NCBI GenBank assembly: GCA_963737145.1
Contig: CAVTRO010000002.1
Coordinates: 1-64,000, forward strand
Source: AP-15 sp963737145
GTDB taxonomy: Bacteria; Pseudomonadota; Alphaproteobacteria; ATCC43930; CGMCC-115725
DNA: 64,000 nt
Direction: 5' to 3'
The notes beneath the pieces are model-generated. The model was not told the origin of the DNA, ran no database searches, and was given only the letters and a program-made list of their open reading frames with translations. Positions within the stretch are counted from its first letter, which is position 1; every line of letters starts with the position of its first letter. Positions 61,064-64,000 of this stretch are shown here, one piece after another. Both the position numbers and the translations under genes were made by a program.

Positions 61064-62518
61064 TCAGCCGCGCTCGGGCGCCAAAGGCAGGCATACATGG
61101 ATCGCCAATCCGTGCGGCTGCAGATTTTCCGCTCGGATCGTCCCGCCCATTGCCTCCACGTTGCGGCGAGCAATCCACAACCCAATCCCGAAATAGCTCG
61201 ACGTCGCGTCGCTGGCCGCCTCGGCGCGACGCTCAGAGTAGTAGCGATCGAATATGCGCTCCAGCTGCTCCGCGGGAACTCCGGTACCCCGATCGGATAC
61301 CGTCAGGTGGGCGAACCGGCCATCGCGGGCCAAATGAACCAGAATTTCGCTTCCCGCCGGAGAAAACGAGACCGCATTCTCGATCAGGTTTTCGACGACG
61401 GTCTCGATCATCTCCTCAGTGCCGAGCACGTATAGACCGGGCAAAAGGTCGGCCGAGATTGTCAGGTCATGACTGGCGAGAATGATCGAGACATCGTGAT
61501 TGGCGAGGATGCCGGACCGGATCTGGATTAGGCCGCCGATCACGTGGCCGAGATCGACCGGCGCATGCGGCTTGGCGATCAGATCGGCGGTCGCCTCATC
61601 AAGACTGCGCGCCGAAGCGACAAGTCCGTCGAGCCGGTCAAGCGAATGTTCGACAACCCCGATCGCGCGCTGCGCGCGCTGATTGTCTTGCGGCAAGGCG
61701 CGACGCAATGGCTCGACCGATTGGCGAATGACCGCAATTGGCGTCTTGAAGGCGTGCGCATTGTCTTCGGCCGTTTGCCGGATGTCCGCGGCGGAGCGAT
61801 ACAGGGCCTCGACCATCCGGTCGAACTCGGCCGCGACGTCGGCCAATTCGGGGAGGTTGGAACTGTCGGCGAACGATCCTGCGTCCGGCCCCCGCTCGCG
61901 AATGCGGCGGGCGCGCAGCGTAAAATGTCGCAGTCCGCCGCGCACGCTCAGCAATGTCGCAAAGGTGATGGCGGCCATCGTCAGGTAGATCACCGCCGCG
62001 ATGATGACCGGCGGCGTCGCCCAGTAGGGCTGGCCGAGATGGGCACCCGGGAAAGCATCCTCGGAAAACGACGCCACAACCGCCCAACAGCCTGCCGCCG
62101 TCGACACCGGCGTCACCGCCGTAACGATCTCGGCGCCGCCAGTCGGCCGGTGATAAAAAAGTGAGAACGGCATTTCGTCTTTGCAGTTCTCGGAGAGACG
62201 ATCGAGCACGCCCTGACTTGCCAGTGTATTACGCTCCGCCTCCAGATTGGTCGGCGCCACCGGAGGCCAGGAGGCCACGTAATAAAATCCCTGCGTCCCG
62301 TTTTGAGTGCCGGCCGGCTGCAGCAGCAACTTTACCGTCGTCACCTCACCGGCATACCAAGCGAGTTCGCGGCCGATCTCGGGCAGTGCAGAAGGACCGG
62401 CGTTCGCCAGCAATGGCAGCAAGGACTGGCTGATCGTGCGTCCCTCGGCGCGCACGCTGCGCAGCAGCAGCTCTTGGCTGGTCTCGTCAGCGGAGCGGAA
62501 CTGGATATAGAGGAACAC
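61064..62518 (-). CDS. Sensor histidine kinase
   Basis: An inner-membrane kinase of at least 484 residues. A periplasmic sensor region (about 20-165) is followed by a membrane segment (WATPPVIIAAVIYLTMAAITF part, about 167-192), a HAMP-like region, the phospho-His box AHAFKTPIAVIRQ, N-box ENLIENAVSFSP, DRGTGVP and GIGLWIARRNVEAMGG. The GTG at 62518 is the first usable start, but the same frame is open back to 62608 and encodes a hydrophobic segment (TAFLGVVFVLVPVFLYI) with no ATG, GTG or TTG. So the true N-terminus, with the first membrane helix, is not resolved. Partner of the regulator upstream. Confidence 0.86.
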   Translation of the reverse strand: MFLYIQFRSADETSQELLLRSVRAEGRTISQSLLPLLANAGPSALPEIGRELAWYAGEVTTVKLLLQPAGTQNGTQGFYYVASWPPVAPTNLEAERNTLASQGVLDRLSENCKDEMPFSLFYHRPTGGAEIVTAVTPVSTAAGCWAVVASFSEDAFPGAHLGQPYWATPPVIIAAVIYLTMAAITFATLLSVRGGLRHFTLRARRIRERGPDAGSFADSSNLPELADVAAEFDRMVEALYRSAADIRQTAEDNAHAFKTPIAVIRQSVEPLRRALPQDNQRAQRAIGVVEHSLDRLDGLVASARSLDEATADLIAKPHAPVDLGHVIGGLIQIRSGILANHDVSIILASHDLTISADLLPGLYVLGTEEMIETVVENLIENAVSFSPAGSEILVHLARDGRFAHLTVSDRGTGVPAEQLERIFDRYYSERRAEAASDATSSYFGIGLWIARRNVEAMGGTIRAENLQPHGLAIHVCLPLAPERG

Positions 62519-62608
62519 CGGAACCAGAACGAAGACGACCCCGAGAAAGGCGGTCTTGGCCGTAATTGACCATGCCCAGTGGATACCGCGGGGATCCCGC
62601 GGCGCGTG

Positions 62609-63327
62609 TCAGCTTTCCGCGGTCCAGCGGTATCCAAAGCCGGCGTAGTTTTCGATGTGGTCAAAACCGAGTCGACATCGCGGAACTTCTTGCGGATACG
62701 CTTGATGAAGGTGCGTACATTGGCACGATATCCCTCGGAGCCGTGTCCGGCGATGAAGTTTTTGCCGTGGACCAGATCGTAAATCTCGCGGTAGCCGACA
62801 TCCTGCCCTGCTTTCTCGGCCAGCAGAGTGAGGATCTTGAATTCCGTCAGGGTGAGGTCGACGGTCCGTCCGGCCCAGACCGCCCGGCTGATATCGAAGC
62901 GCAGGGTAAGCCGGCCCAGCTCCAACACCGGAGCCCGCGCCGGCTCCGGCTCGCTGGACGGCCGGCCGCCCTCGGCGACGAACTGCAGACGCTTGAGCAG
63001 GATTGGCAGACGGCGGGACTTGTCGATGAAATCAACCGCGCCGCTCTCGAGCGCCGCCTCCTCGTAGACGTCGTCGGACAGTACCGTCAGGAAAATGATC
63101 GGGATCGTCGTCCCGGCGGCCCGGATCTGACGCAGCACGTCCAGGCCCGTCAGGTTGGGCATGCGCCAATCCAGCAGCATCACATCGGCGCCGCCGCCCT
63201 GATCGAGATAGGCGAGCACGTCGCGTCCGTTGGCGAAACTGGTAACCTCGTAACCTTCGTCGATCAGATTGAGACCGAGCGACTCGCGAAAGAGATCGTC
63301 ATCGTCGACGAGAAGAAGATGCGTCAT
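62609..63327 (-). pseudogene. OmpR/PhoB-type response regulator, frameshifted near its C-terminus
   Basis: About 239 residues after correction. Receiver with D8-D11 acidic pocket, D53 in LLDWRMPN, and K103; then a winged-helix domain with VDLTLTEFKILTLLAEKAGQDV and NVRTFIKRIRKKFRDVDS. At the A-run 62663-62666 (a T-run on the coding strand) one base is missing; adding it gives FDHIENYAGFGYRW and a stop at 62609-62611, the normal DNA-binding wing. Without it the frame runs on to 62341 inside the kinase. A homopolymer error is likely. Two-component partner of the kinase that follows. Confidence 0.88.
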
Positions 63328-63339
63328 CGGCGAACCGCG

Positions 63340-63987
63340 CTACCCGCCCCGAGAAGCGATCAACGAACGCAAGCATTCCTGCCGCCTTGTCACCTCGGCG
63401 CTGTCGCCGTTGAAGGAGTAATGCAAGGTTCGCATGCGCCCGCTGCGCAGATCGAGGTAAAAGAACAGGTCGAGCTCGCAGGTTGCGGTCTTGTAGCGCC
63501 ACACTGTCGCCGGCGGTTCGTCCGATTTCTCCGTCGCCGGCCCTAAGAGGCGCATCGCCCCGGATTGGTCCAACCCGATCAGTTCGGGTTGCGATGGGAT
63601 CTCGCCCTGCCGGCCCGGTGAGGTCGACAGCGCCGCCAAATCGGAAGATGGGGAGGAGCTCTCGGGGCCGGCCGCACCCTCGGTCGATTTCGGCCCGGGC
63701 ATCGCGAGATCTTCCTCCTCCCGCACGGGAGCCGGAGTGCCGGCCGGTTGCGGCGGGGTCGGCTTGCGAGCCGGTCGCGGAGCGGCGCTGTGCACGGCTG
63801 GCGTCTCGGGGTGCGGCGGCACCGGGCGAACCGCCGAAATCTGCGGCGCTGGCCGCGGTTGGTCTGCGGCGCATGACGTGAGAATACCCGCTCCCAGGCT
63901 GAGCAGAGCGGGGTAGACGAGAGACCATCGCCGCTCTCCACTGATCGATTGCACCGCTAGCCGCCTCGCAATGGTGACATCACCCAA
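63340..63987 (-). CDS. Proline-rich predicted lipoprotein of unknown function
   Basis: A 215-residue protein. A hydrophobic segment with a lipobox-like LTSC (about residues 36-39) suggests lipidation at Cys39. A long proline-, alanine- and serine-rich linker (about 45-140) leads to a folded C-terminal part (SGAMRLLGPATEKSDEPPATVWRYK, with TCELDLFFYLDLRSG and a final basic-acidic CLRSLIASRGG). The start is uncertain: TTG at 63987, just after an in-frame stop, or GTG at 63954. It precedes the two-component genes on the same strand and may be an envelope sensor accessory, which is only inference. Confidence 0.7.
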   Translation of the reverse strand: MGDVTIARRLAVQSISGERRWSLVYPALLSLGAGILTSCAADQPRPAPQISAVRPVPPHPETPAVHSAAPRPARKPTPPQPAGTPAPVREEEDLAMPGPKSTEGAAGPESSSPSSDLAALSTSPGRQGEIPSQPELIGLDQSGAMRLLGPATEKSDEPPATVWRYKTATCELDLFFYLDLRSGRMRTLHYSFNGDSAEVTRRQECLRSLIASRGG

Positions 63988-64000
63988 TCAGCGGCGTGCC

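Overview
The window is chromosomal DNA from a high-GC alphaproteobacterium, most like the Rhodospirillales or related soil lineages. The placement rests on an ATP12-type F1 assembly chaperone next to rarA and a pseudouridine synthase, a DUF1491 gene beside a two-component system, argD-argF-hslO in a row, a ~560-residue LeuA, many CaiB, acyl-CoA dehydrogenase and TRAP genes, and dispersed GC-rich hairpin repeats. It is inferred from gene content only; no rRNA or tRNA gene was seen.

Layout. 0-2.7 kb: an SDR, then nadC and nadA on the minus strand, with a perfect palindrome at the nadA start. 2.9-8.7 kb: a GMC oxidoreductase, then a nitric oxide block (quinol-type NorB, a CopD-like membrane protein, divergent NnrS). 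8.8-16.0 kb: a luciferase-like monooxygenase, a methyltransferase, and a three-gene 2-oxoacid:acceptor oxidoreductase unit with a GltD-like ferredoxin flavoprotein. 16.1-18.7 kb: two small exported Gly/Thr-rich proteins, a quinol-monooxygenase-like protein and an unusual CaiB-family protein. 18.8-22.6 kb: a tightly overlapping minus-strand operon of DUF2064 transferase, GT-C membrane glycosyltransferase, radical SAM/SPASM protein and GT2. 22.6-26.5 kb: a gene-free kilobase with repeats and a possible leuA attenuator, then leuA and a Gfo/Idh/MocA oxidoreductase. 26.5-31.5 kb: a DUF4239 protein, a complete TRAP transporter and an acyl-CoA dehydrogenase.

31.5-37.9 kb is an accessory, decayed stretch: orphan RelB-like antitoxin, amidohydrolase stub, LLM oxidoreductase, an A+T-rich unknown membrane protein, a lipoprotein, a frameshifted SDR, a DUF5681 protein and repeat clusters. 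37.9-42.7 kb: acyl-CoA dehydrogenase, rarA-rluC-atp12 with ATGA overlaps, and a convergent methyltransferase. 42.8-47.2 kb: carboxymuconolactone decarboxylase-like protein, propionyl-CoA-type carboxylase beta and alpha subunits, and acylphosphatase. 47.2-54.1 kb: SGNH hydrolase, ClC channel, TDT exporter, DUF4337 protein, pdxJ and a phytanoyl-CoA dioxygenase-like protein. 54.5-60.3 kb: argD-argF-hslO, an MlaA lipoprotein, trpF and aroC. 60.3-64 kb: a minus-strand signalling block with a single-domain regulator, DUF1491, histidine kinase, OmpR-type regulator and lipoprotein.

The most striking pattern across the window is a series of single-base frameshifts in otherwise well-conserved genes (GT2, SDR, biotin carboxylase, TDT exporter, argF, response regulator), plus one in-frame stop. 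Because they hit core biosynthetic genes and often lie in short base runs, residual sequencing or assembly error is the likeliest cause. The best candidate for an uncharacterised system is the coupled DUF2064/GT-C/radical SAM/GT2 operon. No CRISPR array, intact insertion sequence or phage was found.
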